From Treponema sp. (GTDB lineage Bacteria > Spirochaetota > Spirochaetia > Treponematales > Treponemataceae), in assembly GCA_017938365.1 (NCBI GenBank), contig JAGBBT010000073.1, forward strand, positions 1-52,612: a stretch of 52,612 nt of DNA, written 5' to 3'. Under the pieces are notes generated by a model. That model did not search any database. It had not been told where the DNA came from and saw only the letters and a list, made by a program, of their open reading frames with translations. Below, piece after piece: positions 25,836-34,255 of this stretch. The number at the start of each line of letters is the position of its first letter. Position 1 is the first letter of the stretch. The position numbers and the translations under genes were made by a program.

Positions 25836-26708
25836 ATGGCAAGGCGTTTTTTCTTTCGTTTTAAGACAGCAGAGTTTGTTTTTACTTTTCTTTTGTTGTT
25901 TTCAGGACTTATGCTTGGTTTTAGTTCTGGCGGATTTGTTATAAATTTTCAGAGATTAGGTTTTTCTGTTTTATCATCGCTAACAAAAGGTGTTAATACT
26001 ATTACATCAGCTATTGGTAATACTGTTAATGCTGTAGGTGAATTGTCTCGATTAAGAGAAGAAAATATTGCTTTAACAGAAAAATTAAAAAATTATGAAT
26101 TTTTGCAAAGAACTAATGTTGATATAAAAAATGAAAACAAAAGATTAAAAGAGCTTTTAGATTTTTCAACTAAGATTGAACAAAAAAGTTATTATGCAAG
26201 AATTATTAGTCGTAATTCTGATGGAATAAACACAGGAATTACAATTAATAAAGGAAGCCGTAATGGAATAAAGAAAGGAATGCCTGTTCTTGCTGTTCAA
26301 AATGGTGGCTTTGGTTTAGTTGGAAAGATTGTTACTGTTGGCCTTGAAACTAGCGTTGTTATGCCGATTTATGACCAAAAATGTTATGTTTCTGGACGTA
26401 TTTTAAATACACGAGATTTAGGACTTATTGTTGGAAATGGAGATGAAAATTCTCCTTTACAAATGCAATATATTAAAAGAAGAGTTTTAGAAGAATTAAA
26501 TTATGGAGATATAATAGTTACATCCGGTGAAAACGATAACTATTATAGAGATATTCCAATTGGAACAATATCTAAAATTACAGTAGTTGATTATGATTCA
26601 TCACTTAATATTGAAATTACTCCATATGTTGATTTTTCTCGTTTAGAAACGGTTGTTGTTACAGATGTAAAAGAATTAAATCCTAATTACATAGGAGATG
26701 AATCTTAA
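25836..26708 (+). CDS. mreC: Rod-shape determining protein MreC
   Basis: The 290-residue protein has one N-terminal membrane helix (about 12-34), a coiled coil (60-105, with LSRLREENIALTEKLKNYE) and a periplasmic double beta-barrel domain containing SYYARIISRN, INKGSRNGIKKGMPVLA and VVTSGEND-like VTSGENDNYY. It links MreB filaments to the periplasmic synthases, notably PBP2. It begins 18 bases after mreB, and its last base is shared with the ATG of mreD. Confidence 0.94.
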   Translation: MARRFFFRFKTAEFVFTFLLLFSGLMLGFSSGGFVINFQRLGFSVLSSLTKGVNTITSAIGNTVNAVGELSRLREENIALTEKLKNYEFLQRTNVDIKNENKRLKELLDFSTKIEQKSYYARIISRNSDGINTGITINKGSRNGIKKGMPVLAVQNGGFGLVGKIVTVGLETSVVMPIYDQKCYVSGRILNTRDLGLIVGNGDENSPLQMQYIKRRVLEELNYGDIIVTSGENDNYYRDIPIGTISKITVVDYDSSLNIEITPYVDFSRLETVVVTDVKELNPNYIGDES

Positions 26709-27214
26709 TGAAGCCATTTTTCTTTAGTTTAATTATTTTATTATGTTTTACATTATTTCAAGTTGCTGTATTGTCGAATATTTATATTCTTCCTGTAGTT
26801 CCTGATTTATTGTTAATTTGTGTATTATATTTATCTGTTCAAAATGGAAGATTATTTGGAGTGGCTTCTGGCTTTTGTTCAGGTTTGTTTTTGGATTTTT
26901 TAAGCACAGGTCCTTTTGGATTTCATTGTTTATTAAGAACTATTATTGGGTATTTCTTTGGATTTTTTAATAAAACATTAAATATTTCTGGATTTGTATT
27001 TCCTTTTATTTTAGGATTAGCAAGTACTGTTCTTAAATTCCTTCTAATTTGGTTGATTTGTGTTTTTTATACAAATTTAGACATTTCTGTTAATTTCTTT
27101 TCTGTTAATTTCTTAAAGGAAATGATTTTTAATGCAGTTTTAGTTCCTATTATGTTTAAATTTATGAATATATTTAGTAATTCTATTGTTTTAACTCCTG
27201 AAAAGGTGAACTAA
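26708..27214 (+). CDS. mreD: Rod-shape determining protein MreD
   Basis: A 168-residue polytopic inner-membrane protein with about five hydrophobic segments. The family block near residues 30-60 reads VVPDLLLICVLYLSVQNGR and then GLFLDFLSTGPFGFH, close to the GLxxDxxxxxPxGxH pattern of MreD. It is a partner of MreC in the elongation complex. The start overlaps the mreC stop by one base and the next gene begins one base after its stop. Confidence 0.92.
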   Translation: MKPFFFSLIILLCFTLFQVAVLSNIYILPVVPDLLLICVLYLSVQNGRLFGVASGFCSGLFLDFLSTGPFGFHCLLRTIIGYFFGFFNKTLNISGFVFPFILGLASTVLKFLLIWLICVFYTNLDISVNFFSVNFLKEMIFNAVLVPIMFKFMNIFSNSIVLTPEKVN

Positions 27215-27215
27215 A

Positions 27216-29090
27216 ATGGCAGAATATATTCGAAGAAATTCAATAAAAATATCTAGAAATAATCAAATTTATATCTTAACGATTATAGTTGTATTTTCGT
27301 TTATTTGTTATGCATTAAAGCTTTTTTCCATGCAAATCTTAGATGGAAGAAATTATCGTCAGCAGTCAAGAAATATTTCTAGTCAGGTAAAAATAATACC
27401 TGCACAACGTGGAGAAATTTTTGACAGAAATGCTAATCTTCCTTTAGTTATTAATACAGATTCATTTGCTGTGGATTTGATTCCTGCTGAAATTCCTGAA
27501 GGATATTATGATACAATTACCTTAAAATTAGCAAAATATTTAGGAATTTCAAAAAAAGATATAGATAGAAAAGTTCCTGCTAATTTAAGAAGATCCTTTT
27601 CTTCTATTGAAATTCGAGGAAATATTTCTTTTGATGTAATTTCTAATATTGCAGAAAATGTCTCTGATTTACCTGGTGTTTCTTGGAGGGCAAAGCCTAT
27701 AAGAAACTATGTTGAAACAGGTTCTTTGTCACATGTAATTGGATATGTTGGTGACATTACAAAAGAAGAAATCAATATTATGTACAACCAAGGTTATAAA
27801 GCTAACAATATAATTGGAAAAACTGGTATTGAAAAACAATATGACAAAGAATTACAAGGCGTTTCTGGAAGAGAAAGTAGAACTGTAGATGTTAGAGGTC
27901 ATATTATTTCTGATGTTCCTATTATTGAACCGCCTATACCTGGAAAGAATTTAATATTAACAATTGATTCTAGAATTCAAACTTTAGCAGAACAAGCCTT
28001 AGGTGAAAGAGTTGGTGCTGCAATTGTATTGAAACCAGCTTCTGGTGAAGTTTTGGCAATGGTTTCTTATCCATTTTACGATCAGAACTTATTTAATAGT
28101 GATGATTCAGCAGAATTATATGCAAAATTGCTAAAGGCAAGTAATCAACCTTTGTTAAATCGTGCTGTAAATGCAGTTTATCCTCCAGCATCAACATTTA
28201 AAACTATAATGGTTTCTGCAATTTTATCAGAAAAAGCCTTAGCCGCAGATAAGAAAATTGAATGTTCTGGAAGAATGGAATATGGTGGACGAATTTTTAA
28301 TTGTCATATAAAAGTTCCTGGACATGGATATATGGATTTAAAAAACGCACTAGCACAATCCTGTGATGTTTATTTCTGGGTTGCAGGAAGAGATAATTTG
28401 GGTGTTGATAAAATTGCATCATATTCAAAAGAATTTGGTTTTGGGCAATCATTAGAAATTGATTTACCAGCTAAATCTTCAGGATTTATTCCTACTGCAC
28501 AGTGGAAAGAGCGTAGATATCATGAAAAATGGTTAGGTGGAGATACAATGAATATGTCTATTGGTCAAGGATATACTCTTGTAACACCAATGCATGTAGC
28601 AAATATGATTGCAATGGTTTGTAATAAAGGAAAAATATACAAACCTCATTTATTAAAAGAAATTAGAGAACCAAAAACAAATAAAGTTATAAAAGAAATT
28701 AAGCCTGAAGTTTTACATGAATCTAACATCGAAGAATCTATTTGGACAGAAGTACAAAAGGATTTACGCTATGTTATAACTGATGGTACTGCTCAATATC
28801 CAATGAACAATAAAGTTGTTCAATTGGCAGGAAAAACAGGAACGGCTGAAGTTTCTGGTTCATCAGATTCATGGCATTCTTGGATGGCAGCATACGGTCC
28901 TTTTGATGCCCCAGTTGAAGAGCAAATTGTTGTTGTTGTATTAGTAGAAGCTGTTAATGATTGGGAATGGTGGGCTCCATATGCAACAAATATTATTTTT
29001 CAAGGAATTTTTGCTGATCAAACCTATGATGAAGCAATTGAATCTTTAGGATTTAAATACCTTGTAAAAGCACGATCTAGAATGGAGTAG
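27216..29090 (+). CDS. mrdA: Penicillin-binding protein 2, elongasome transpeptidase
   Basis: A 624-residue class B PBP that crosslinks peptidoglycan during elongation with RodA. One membrane helix (about 18-40) is followed by the dimerisation domain with PAQRGEIFDRN near 66-76, and HVIGYVGDI. The transpeptidase has all three motifs: SxxK as PASTFK (nucleophile Ser), SxN in the variant form SCD within LAQSCDVYFW, and KTG as AGKTGTAEVSG. The SCD variant is common in the PBP2 class. It lies directly before rodA with four bases between them. Confidence 0.95.
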   Translation: MAEYIRRNSIKISRNNQIYILTIIVVFSFICYALKLFSMQILDGRNYRQQSRNISSQVKIIPAQRGEIFDRNANLPLVINTDSFAVDLIPAEIPEGYYDTITLKLAKYLGISKKDIDRKVPANLRRSFSSIEIRGNISFDVISNIAENVSDLPGVSWRAKPIRNYVETGSLSHVIGYVGDITKEEINIMYNQGYKANNIIGKTGIEKQYDKELQGVSGRESRTVDVRGHIISDVPIIEPPIPGKNLILTIDSRIQTLAEQALGERVGAAIVLKPASGEVLAMVSYPFYDQNLFNSDDSAELYAKLLKASNQPLLNRAVNAVYPPASTFKTIMVSAILSEKALAADKKIECSGRMEYGGRIFNCHIKVPGHGYMDLKNALAQSCDVYFWVAGRDNLGVDKIASYSKEFGFGQSLEIDLPAKSSGFIPTAQWKERRYHEKWLGGDTMNMSIGQGYTLVTPMHVANMIAMVCNKGKIYKPHLLKEIREPKTNKVIKEIKPEVLHESNIEESIWTEVQKDLRYVITDGTAQYPMNNKVVQLAGKTGTAEVSGSSDSWHSWMAAYGPFDAPVEEQIVVVVLVEAVNDWEWWAPYATNIIFQGIFADQTYDEAIESLGFKYLVKARSRME

Positions 29091-29094
29091 ACTT

Positions 29095-30405
29095 ATGAAA
29101 GTTAATTTTTTTAAGGCTTTTGATTATTTTATATTTTTCTCTGTTTTGATTCTTGTAACAACTGGTATTTTTTTTATTTATTCTTCAGGTATTAACTCTG
29201 AAGGATTAAATGTTTCTAATGAATTTATAAAACAAATCATATGGGCCTGTATTGGTATTGTTTTAATGATTTTTATGACCTTTGTTGATTATAGACGATT
29301 AAATAGATTTGCTCCTTTTTTATATTTATTTTTAGTTTTAATTCTTATTTATACAAAAATATTTGGAAAATATGTAAATGGTGCAAGAAGCTGGTTAGGT
29401 TTTGGAGGCTTTGGAATACAACCTTCTGAATTTTGTAAGATAATTTATATTATGTTTCTTGCGTGGTATTTTGAGAGAACTAGTAACGAAAAAGAATTTA
29501 AAAGATTCTTTATTTCTGTTTTAATTTTTTTAGTACCATTGGGATTAATATTATTACAACCAGATTTAGGTACAGCATCTGTATACATTCCTATTTTTTT
29601 GATAATGAGTTTTGTTGCAGGAGTTCCTCTTAGATATATTTTTTTAGTTTTATTGGGAGGTTCTTTTACTATTTTATTTGCAGTTTTGCCAATTTGGCAA
29701 AAAGAAATTGCTCATGCATCTTATTTTTTTATTAACATCCTTTTAAATCCTACATTTTCGTTGTTATTGATAATAACATTTGGATTAATATGTTTTGTAA
29801 GTATTTTAGGATATATATTTTTCCCAAACAAAAGATATTATTATTGGATTGCTTATGTTTCTGGAATAATAGCAGCTTCATTAATTTTTTCAAAGTTATG
29901 TGGAATGTTTTTAAAAGATTATCAAATAAAACGCTTAATAGTTTTTATTGATCCTTCTAGTGATCCACGAGGTGCTGGTTGGAATATTATTCAATCTAAA
30001 ATCGCCATTGGTTCTGGAAGTTTATTTGGACAAGGCTTTTTAGAAGGAACTCAAAGCCATTATCGTTTTTTACCTCAGCAAAGTACAGATTTTATTTTTA
30101 GTATTTTAGCAGAAGAATTAGGCTTTTTAGGTGGATTGTTCGTATATTTCTTATATTTTATTATCTTAATGAGAATTATAAATATAATTAAAAACACATC
30201 TAATACATTTGGGTTTTATATAGCTTCAGGGATTTTGGGAATGTTCTTTTTCCATTTTATAGTTAATGTAGGAATGGTAATGGGAATAATGCCAATTACG
30301 GGTATACCTTTATTATTCTTATCATACGGAGGTTCATCACTTCTGACTGCAATGTTATGTGTTGGTATGTTGATGAGTATTAACAGTCATAAATTTGAAT
30401 TTTAA
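29095..30405 (+). CDS. rodA: Peptidoglycan glycosyltransferase RodA
   Basis: This SEDS-family enzyme polymerises lipid II with PBP2. Typical blocks are NGARSWLGFGGFGIQPSEFCK near residue 100, LQPDLGTASVYIP near 155, FIDPSSDPRGAGWNIIQSKIAIGSG and QGFLEGTQSHYRFLPQQSTDFIFSILAEE, then the final GIPLLFLSYGGSS. The catalytic aspartate should be the one in QSTDF. At 436 residues it is longer than the usual 370 or so; the extra sequence lies roughly at residues 200-265 and adds one or two membrane segments. GGAG of the mrdA end serves as ribosome site. Confidence 0.94.
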   Translation: MKVNFFKAFDYFIFFSVLILVTTGIFFIYSSGINSEGLNVSNEFIKQIIWACIGIVLMIFMTFVDYRRLNRFAPFLYLFLVLILIYTKIFGKYVNGARSWLGFGGFGIQPSEFCKIIYIMFLAWYFERTSNEKEFKRFFISVLIFLVPLGLILLQPDLGTASVYIPIFLIMSFVAGVPLRYIFLVLLGGSFTILFAVLPIWQKEIAHASYFFINILLNPTFSLLLIITFGLICFVSILGYIFFPNKRYYYWIAYVSGIIAASLIFSKLCGMFLKDYQIKRLIVFIDPSSDPRGAGWNIIQSKIAIGSGSLFGQGFLEGTQSHYRFLPQQSTDFIFSILAEELGFLGGLFVYFLYFIILMRIINIIKNTSNTFGFYIASGILGMFFFHFIVNVGMVMGIMPITGIPLLFLSYGGSSLLTAMLCVGMLMSINSHKFEF

Positions 30406-30417
30406 GAGTAGGTCATT

Positions 30418-33114
30418 TTGAAATTAATTAATCCTTTACAAGAATTTGGTAATAAACTTTGTTCTGTACAAAATCCTTCAAGTTATATTGGAGGTGAGAT
30501 TGGTCAGATAAAAAAAGAACATTCTTCTGATGATAAACTTTATAATTTTGCAATAGCATTTCCTGATGTTTATACAATAGGAATGAGTAATCAGGCTATA
30601 AAAATAATATACAACGGATTAAATAAATTTGATGATATAAGATGTGAAAGAGTATTTTGTCCAGAAGTAGACTTCGAAAATCTATTAAAAGAAACTCAAA
30701 CACCTTTATATACATTAGAAACTGGAATTCCGTTAAATAAATTAGACATGCTGGGTTTTTCTATAGGATATGAACTAGGAATAACAAGTGCGTTAAACAT
30801 TTTAGAATTAGGTAATATTCCTTTATTAAAATCAGAAAGAACAGATGAACATCCTATTATAATTGCCGGTGGTGTAGGTGCAACAAATCCTGCTGTTTTC
30901 AGCAATTTTTTTGATGCAGTGTTTATTGGAGAAGCTGAAGGTGGAATGTTTGAACTAATAAATGAATTAGCACAAATGAAAAAAAATGGGGCAACCAAAA
31001 CACAAATATTATCAAAATTTGCAAGTCACCCAAGTGTTTGGACAGAAAATATGTCTGAAGAAACTTGCGGACATTCTGTTGCTAAACGTGCTATTTACGA
31101 AAAGTTCGGACAAGAAGAAACTATTTATTCTTATATGCCATTACCAAATGTAAAGCCAGTACAAGATCATGGTGTTGTAGAAATAATGCGTGGTTGTCCA
31201 AATGGATGTAGATTTTGTCACGCAGGAATATATTATAGACCTCAAAGAGCAAAATCAAAAGAACAAATATTTAATGATGTAGATAAACTTGTAAATGATG
31301 CGGGATATAGAGAAATTTCACTTACATCATTATCTTCTGCTGATTATCCAAATGTAGGACAATTATTAGAAGAACTAAATCACAAATACAAAAGTAAAAA
31401 TGTTTCCTTTCAGTTGCCATCGTTAAAAGTTAATAGTTTTACTTTACCGATTTTAGAACAATTATCAGAAGTGCGAAAAAGTGGACTAACATTTGCAGTA
31501 GAAACTCCTGAAGAAGCATGGCAATTACGATTGAATAAAGAAGTTTATGCACAACATTTAGTAGATTTAATAGAAGAAGCAAAAAAGAGAGGATGGAATA
31601 AAGCTAAGTTTTATTTTATGGTTGGATTACCATTCCCAGAGACAGAGGAAAAAACAGAAGAGAAAGTTATTGTTGATTTTTTATTAGATTTACAAAAAAG
31701 AACAAATATTCAGTGTAATGTTAATGTTGGAACCTTCATTCCAAAACCACACACTGCTTATCAATGGGTTAGACAAATTAGTCCTGAAGAGTCTGATAAA
31801 AAACTAAAATATATCAGAGATAATCTTCCTAGAGGAAAGTTTAGGGTAGGAACCCATGATATTAGCACAAGTTATTTAGAAGGATTAATTTCGAGAGGCG
31901 ATAAACGCGCAGGAATGATAATTTATAATGCCTTTAAAAAGGGTTGTAGATTAGATGCCTGGGAAGACCATTTAAGAGAAAATTTACCATTATGGAAAGA
32001 AGCTTTTGATGAAGCAGGATATGATGTCCGTAGTGAAATTTTAAGGGAACGAAGTTTTGAAGAAGCTTTACCTTGGGATAATGTTTCTTTAGGGCCAGCA
32101 AAAAACTTTTATATAAAAGAGTGGAATAAAAATTTAGAAGAAGTTTTAACACCTCCTTGTAAGATTGATTGTAATCATCGTTGTGGAGTATGTAATAACA
32201 AAGTTTGTGTAAACTTGAAACCTAATAATCTTGTATACAAAAATATACAGCCTAACACTGAAGAGCAAGTTATTCAAAGACAAGAAGTAAATATACCATT
32301 AATGTATAGGGCTATATTCAGTTTTAAAAAGAAAAACGGTGGAGAGTTTTTCTCACATTTAGGACAATTGGAAATTTTTAATAGGGCAATTGTAAAATCT
32401 AAGTTACCAGTAATTTTTACAGTTGGCTTTAATCCATTACCAAGATTGGAATTTGCTTCAACATTATCCTTAGGAATTCAGTCTGAAGAAGAAATCGCTT
32501 CTGTAGTTTTATACGATAATGTATCTGAAAATGAGTTTATTGAAAAAATAAATAAAAACCTTGTTAATTCAATACAAATAGAAAAATGTTTTATTTTCCC
32601 AGTTACAAATCAACGAAGAAGAGAATCTTTAAGTGCTTCTTTATGGGGAAATATATACAAATACGATTTAAAATGTACTAAAACTGAAATAGAAGAATTC
32701 TTTAATTCAGAAAAAGCTCAAGACTTCTTAAAAGAAGATTCTTTATGCTATTTTGAAATTTTTGAAAATTATTTCATAGCTAAGTTAGTATTTAATAAAG
32801 ATAGAGCATTTAGAAATGCACTGGAAGAATATTTTAATAAAAAAATATACGACATAGTTTCAATTACAAAATTAAATACATTGGCAAAACCAAATATAAT
32901 GGGATGGACAGCTGAATTAAATTCTGACTATGCAAAAACAATAAAATCAAAAGAGGGTGGCCTTTTAAAAGCAAATGCTCAGGTAAAAGGAAAAATCTTA
33001 CAACCAGAGCAGAATATTGCAGGTGCGGAATCTGAATCATTCTTTGATTTATATAATAAAATTGCAACAATAAATGCTGCACTTATAAAGCAACGAGATG
33101 AATTAAATAAATAA
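30418..33114 (+). CDS. B12-type radical SAM protein fused to DUF2344 (TIGR03960/TIGR03936-like)
   Basis: This 898-residue protein joins two parts. The N-terminal part has a cobalamin-binding-like domain and a radical SAM core with CPNGCRFCHAGIYYRPQR, in which the three cysteines hold the 4Fe-4S cluster, and FMVGLPFPETE later. A cysteine-rich link near residue 580 (CKIDCNHRCGVCNNKVC) follows. From about residue 625 to the end lies a DUF2344 domain, recognisable by FSFKKKNGGEFFSHLGQLE and VGFNPLPRLEFAS. In many bacteria the two are separate neighbours or fused and are found next to cell-shape or RNase E/G genes; the reaction is unknown. It uses a TTG start 12 bases after rodA and ends the operon. 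Confidence 0.9.
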   Translation: MKLINPLQEFGNKLCSVQNPSSYIGGEIGQIKKEHSSDDKLYNFAIAFPDVYTIGMSNQAIKIIYNGLNKFDDIRCERVFCPEVDFENLLKETQTPLYTLETGIPLNKLDMLGFSIGYELGITSALNILELGNIPLLKSERTDEHPIIIAGGVGATNPAVFSNFFDAVFIGEAEGGMFELINELAQMKKNGATKTQILSKFASHPSVWTENMSEETCGHSVAKRAIYEKFGQEETIYSYMPLPNVKPVQDHGVVEIMRGCPNGCRFCHAGIYYRPQRAKSKEQIFNDVDKLVNDAGYREISLTSLSSADYPNVGQLLEELNHKYKSKNVSFQLPSLKVNSFTLPILEQLSEVRKSGLTFAVETPEEAWQLRLNKEVYAQHLVDLIEEAKKRGWNKAKFYFMVGLPFPETEEKTEEKVIVDFLLDLQKRTNIQCNVNVGTFIPKPHTAYQWVRQISPEESDKKLKYIRDNLPRGKFRVGTHDISTSYLEGLISRGDKRAGMIIYNAFKKGCRLDAWEDHLRENLPLWKEAFDEAGYDVRSEILRERSFEEALPWDNVSLGPAKNFYIKEWNKNLEEVLTPPCKIDCNHRCGVCNNKVCVNLKPNNLVYKNIQPNTEEQVIQRQEVNIPLMYRAIFSFKKKNGGEFFSHLGQLEIFNRAIVKSKLPVIFTVGFNPLPRLEFASTLSLGIQSEEEIASVVLYDNVSENEFIEKINKNLVNSIQIEKCFIFPVTNQRRRESLSASLWGNIYKYDLKCTKTEIEEFFNSEKAQDFLKEDSLCYFEIFENYFIAKLVFNKDRAFRNALEEYFNKKIYDIVSITKLNTLAKPNIMGWTAELNSDYAKTIKSKEGGLLKANAQVKGKILQPEQNIAGAESESFFDLYNKIATINAALIKQRDELNK

Positions 33115-33160
33115 AAAAATAACAGAAAAACCTACAAAAAAATCACTAAAACAGAGTTTT

Positions 33161-33287
33161 TACTTCAGTGAAGTACAGTTCAAATTTGCCTGAAATTCGG
33201 TTTAAACTTCAGGCAAATTTGGATTGAATTTCAGGCAGATTTAAACTGAATTTGCCTGAAATTCAGTTTAAAGTTCAGGCAAATTTT
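33161..33287. repeat. Cluster of five copies of a 13-base palindromic motif
   Basis: The motif TTCAGGCAAATTT occurs at about 33208, 33228 (as TTTCAGGCAGATTT) and 33274, and inverted at 33182 and 33249. It forms two perfect hairpins of 13 and 12 bp (33182-33220 and 33249-33285, each with a 13-base loop), a competing central one (33227-33264) and a further pairing of TTTAAACTGAATTT with AAATTCAGTTTAAA. A 15-base palindrome TACTTCAGTGAAGTA precedes at 33161-33175. No T run follows, so it is not a plain terminator. The 397-base gap holds this and the HU promoter and leader. Confidence 0.85.
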
Positions 33288-33351
33288 ATTCAGAAGTCAA
33301 AAGTAGTGTTCTTTGAACTTCAGTATTTAAATAAAAAAATTACAAAAATAT

Positions 33352-33380
33352 TTGACAAATTTAATTTTCGTGCATATATT
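33352..33380 (+). promoter_or_regulatory. Strong sigma-70 promoter of the HU-like gene
   Basis: Perfect TTGACA at 33352-33357 and TATATT at 33375-33380 with a 17-base spacer. Transcription should begin near 33387, giving a 125-base leader. Confidence 0.85.
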
Positions 33381-33386
33381 TAAAGT

Positions 33387-33480
33387 GTTAGGTCAAAAGG
33401 ACAGTTTGTCCTTCTAACAATAATTCTAGGTCTAGAAATTGACCTAGGCTTGACGCTCAATAACATTTTTAAGGAGGTCA
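33387..33480 (+). promoter_or_regulatory. Structured 5' leader of the HU-like gene
   Basis: Two hairpins follow the promoter: GTTAG plus AAGGACA pairing with TGTCCTT plus CTAAC (33387-33418, with a five-base bulge), and CTAGGTC pairing with GACCTAG (33426-33447). A ten-base perfect anti-SD match, AAGGAGGTCA, lies at 33471-33480, which is 31 bases before the ATG. Confidence 0.6.
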
Positions 33481-33511
33481 TTTTTTTAGATCTTACCGGT
33501 GGTTTGCGCTT

Positions 33512-33901
33512 ATGCATTTTACTGTAAGAAAGTATAAAAATCCTCAAAATAAAGAGGATTCTGAAAAATATTACCCTGTGCCATTTTATATTGGTACAAA
33601 GGATTTATCTGATTTAGCAAGTGAAATTGCACATTCAACATCCCTTACAAAATCAGATGTTAGTGCTGTAATTGAAGAATTACTTGTGGTTTTTAATAAC
33701 CATTTAGTAAATGGTGAAAAAATTAAGATTAAAGGCTTAGGAATTTTCCGAGCTTCCTTTTCTGGAAAAGGTTGTGAAACGGAAGATGAAGTAAATGCCA
33801 ATAGTATTGATGCTAGTAGTGTAAAAGTTACCTTCGTATCTGATAATTCGATAAGGAAGGCTTTAAAGACAGATATCTCTTTTACAAAAGTAAAGAGATA
33901 G
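33512..33901 (+). CDS. HU-family DNA-binding protein, HU-HIG/TIGR01201-like
   Basis: The 129-residue protein is a histone-like DNA-bending protein of the second HU group (best known in Bacteroidetes). The N-terminal strand FTVRKYKNPQNKE and KYYPVPFYIGT are specific to that group. They are followed by the HU core: LASEIAHSTSLTKSDVSAVIEEL, then NGEKIKIKGLGIFRASFSGKG, which forms the beta arms. The C-terminal tail is short and basic. It has its own strong promoter and a structured leader. Its best ribosome site is too far upstream (31 bases); only a weak GGTGG lies at the normal distance. That the ATG is the start rests on the family N-terminus, since no other in-frame start exists between 33476 and 33512. 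Confidence 0.86.
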   Translation: MHFTVRKYKNPQNKEDSEKYYPVPFYIGTKDLSDLASEIAHSTSLTKSDVSAVIEELLVVFNNHLVNGEKIKIKGLGIFRASFSGKGCETEDEVNANSIDASSVKVTFVSDNSIRKALKTDISFTKVKR

Positions 33902-33928
33902 AGTATGGATTATAGTTATAGTTAGATG

Positions 33929-34066
33929 TCCGTAATACTTTACGGATTAGATGTTAGTTTAGAATATATACGAACTTTAGTCTTTTTTAAGGTTAAAGTT
34001 TATGATTTTAGTTAGATAAATGTTTGATTCTTAAAAATGGAGAACGTCAAGCTTAATAATCAAACA
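33929..34066 (+). ncRNA. Structured 3' region of the HU-like transcript (candidate)
   Basis: Between the HU stop and its terminator, a hairpin TCCGTAA-TACT-TTACGGA (33929-33946) and a nine-base inverted repeat TGTTTGATT/AATCAAACA (34021-34066) are visible and no gene. It could be a stable 3' UTR or a small RNA; this is a weak inference from structure alone. Confidence 0.3.
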
Positions 34067-34072
34067 AAAATT

Positions 34073-34111
34073 AGACTGTTGTAGTGTAAAAGCTCAACAG
34101 TCTTTTTTTTT
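34073..34111 (+). terminator. Intrinsic terminator after the HU-like gene
   Basis: The stem AGACTGTTG/CAACAGTCT with a 13-base loop is followed by nine T. Twenty-seven bases including the loop (34075-34101) are identical to those of the terminator at 36217-36243. Confidence 0.92.
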
Positions 34112-34206
34112 GCTTATTTTATTTTGAGATAATAGAGTTTTATTTAAAAATATTGATTTTTTAAGATTAATTTTGCTAATTAATAGTGATTAAATATTGT
34201 TATAAC

Positions 34207-34233
34207 TTGACATTTGTAGGGGGGGGGTACACT
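34207..34233 (+). promoter_or_regulatory. Probable promoter of the modular lipoprotein gene with a G tract in its spacer
   Basis: TTGACA at 34207-34212 is followed by a spacer holding nine G, then TACACT at 34228-34233. The spacer is 15 bases with nine G and would reach the optimal 17 with eleven. A shifted -10 such as CTATAT (34232-34237, spacer 19) is also possible. Confidence 0.6.
34219..34227 (+). repeat. Nine-G homopolymer in a promoter spacer
   Basis: Nine consecutive G between the -35 and -10 elements upstream of a lipoprotein gene, in a genome where G is rare. Poly-G tracts of this length control tpr gene transcription in T. pallidum. Confidence 0.92.
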
Positions 34234-34255
34234 ATATGTGAAAAAGGAGGAATTA

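Noticed and set aside
33161..33287. CRISPR array
   Set aside because: The repeated motif alternates in direction, has no constant spacer length and has no cas genes nearby.
33480..33527. A 15-codon leader peptide starting with ATT behind the strong ribosome site before the HU-like gene
   Set aside because: ATT starts are very rare and the peptide shows no regulatory codon pattern; kept only as one explanation of the distant ribosome site.
34238..34255. GTG start for the lipoprotein at 34238
   Set aside because: It overlaps the probable -10 element and has no ribosome site, while the ATG at 34256 has a perfect AGGAGG and gives a clean lipoprotein signal.
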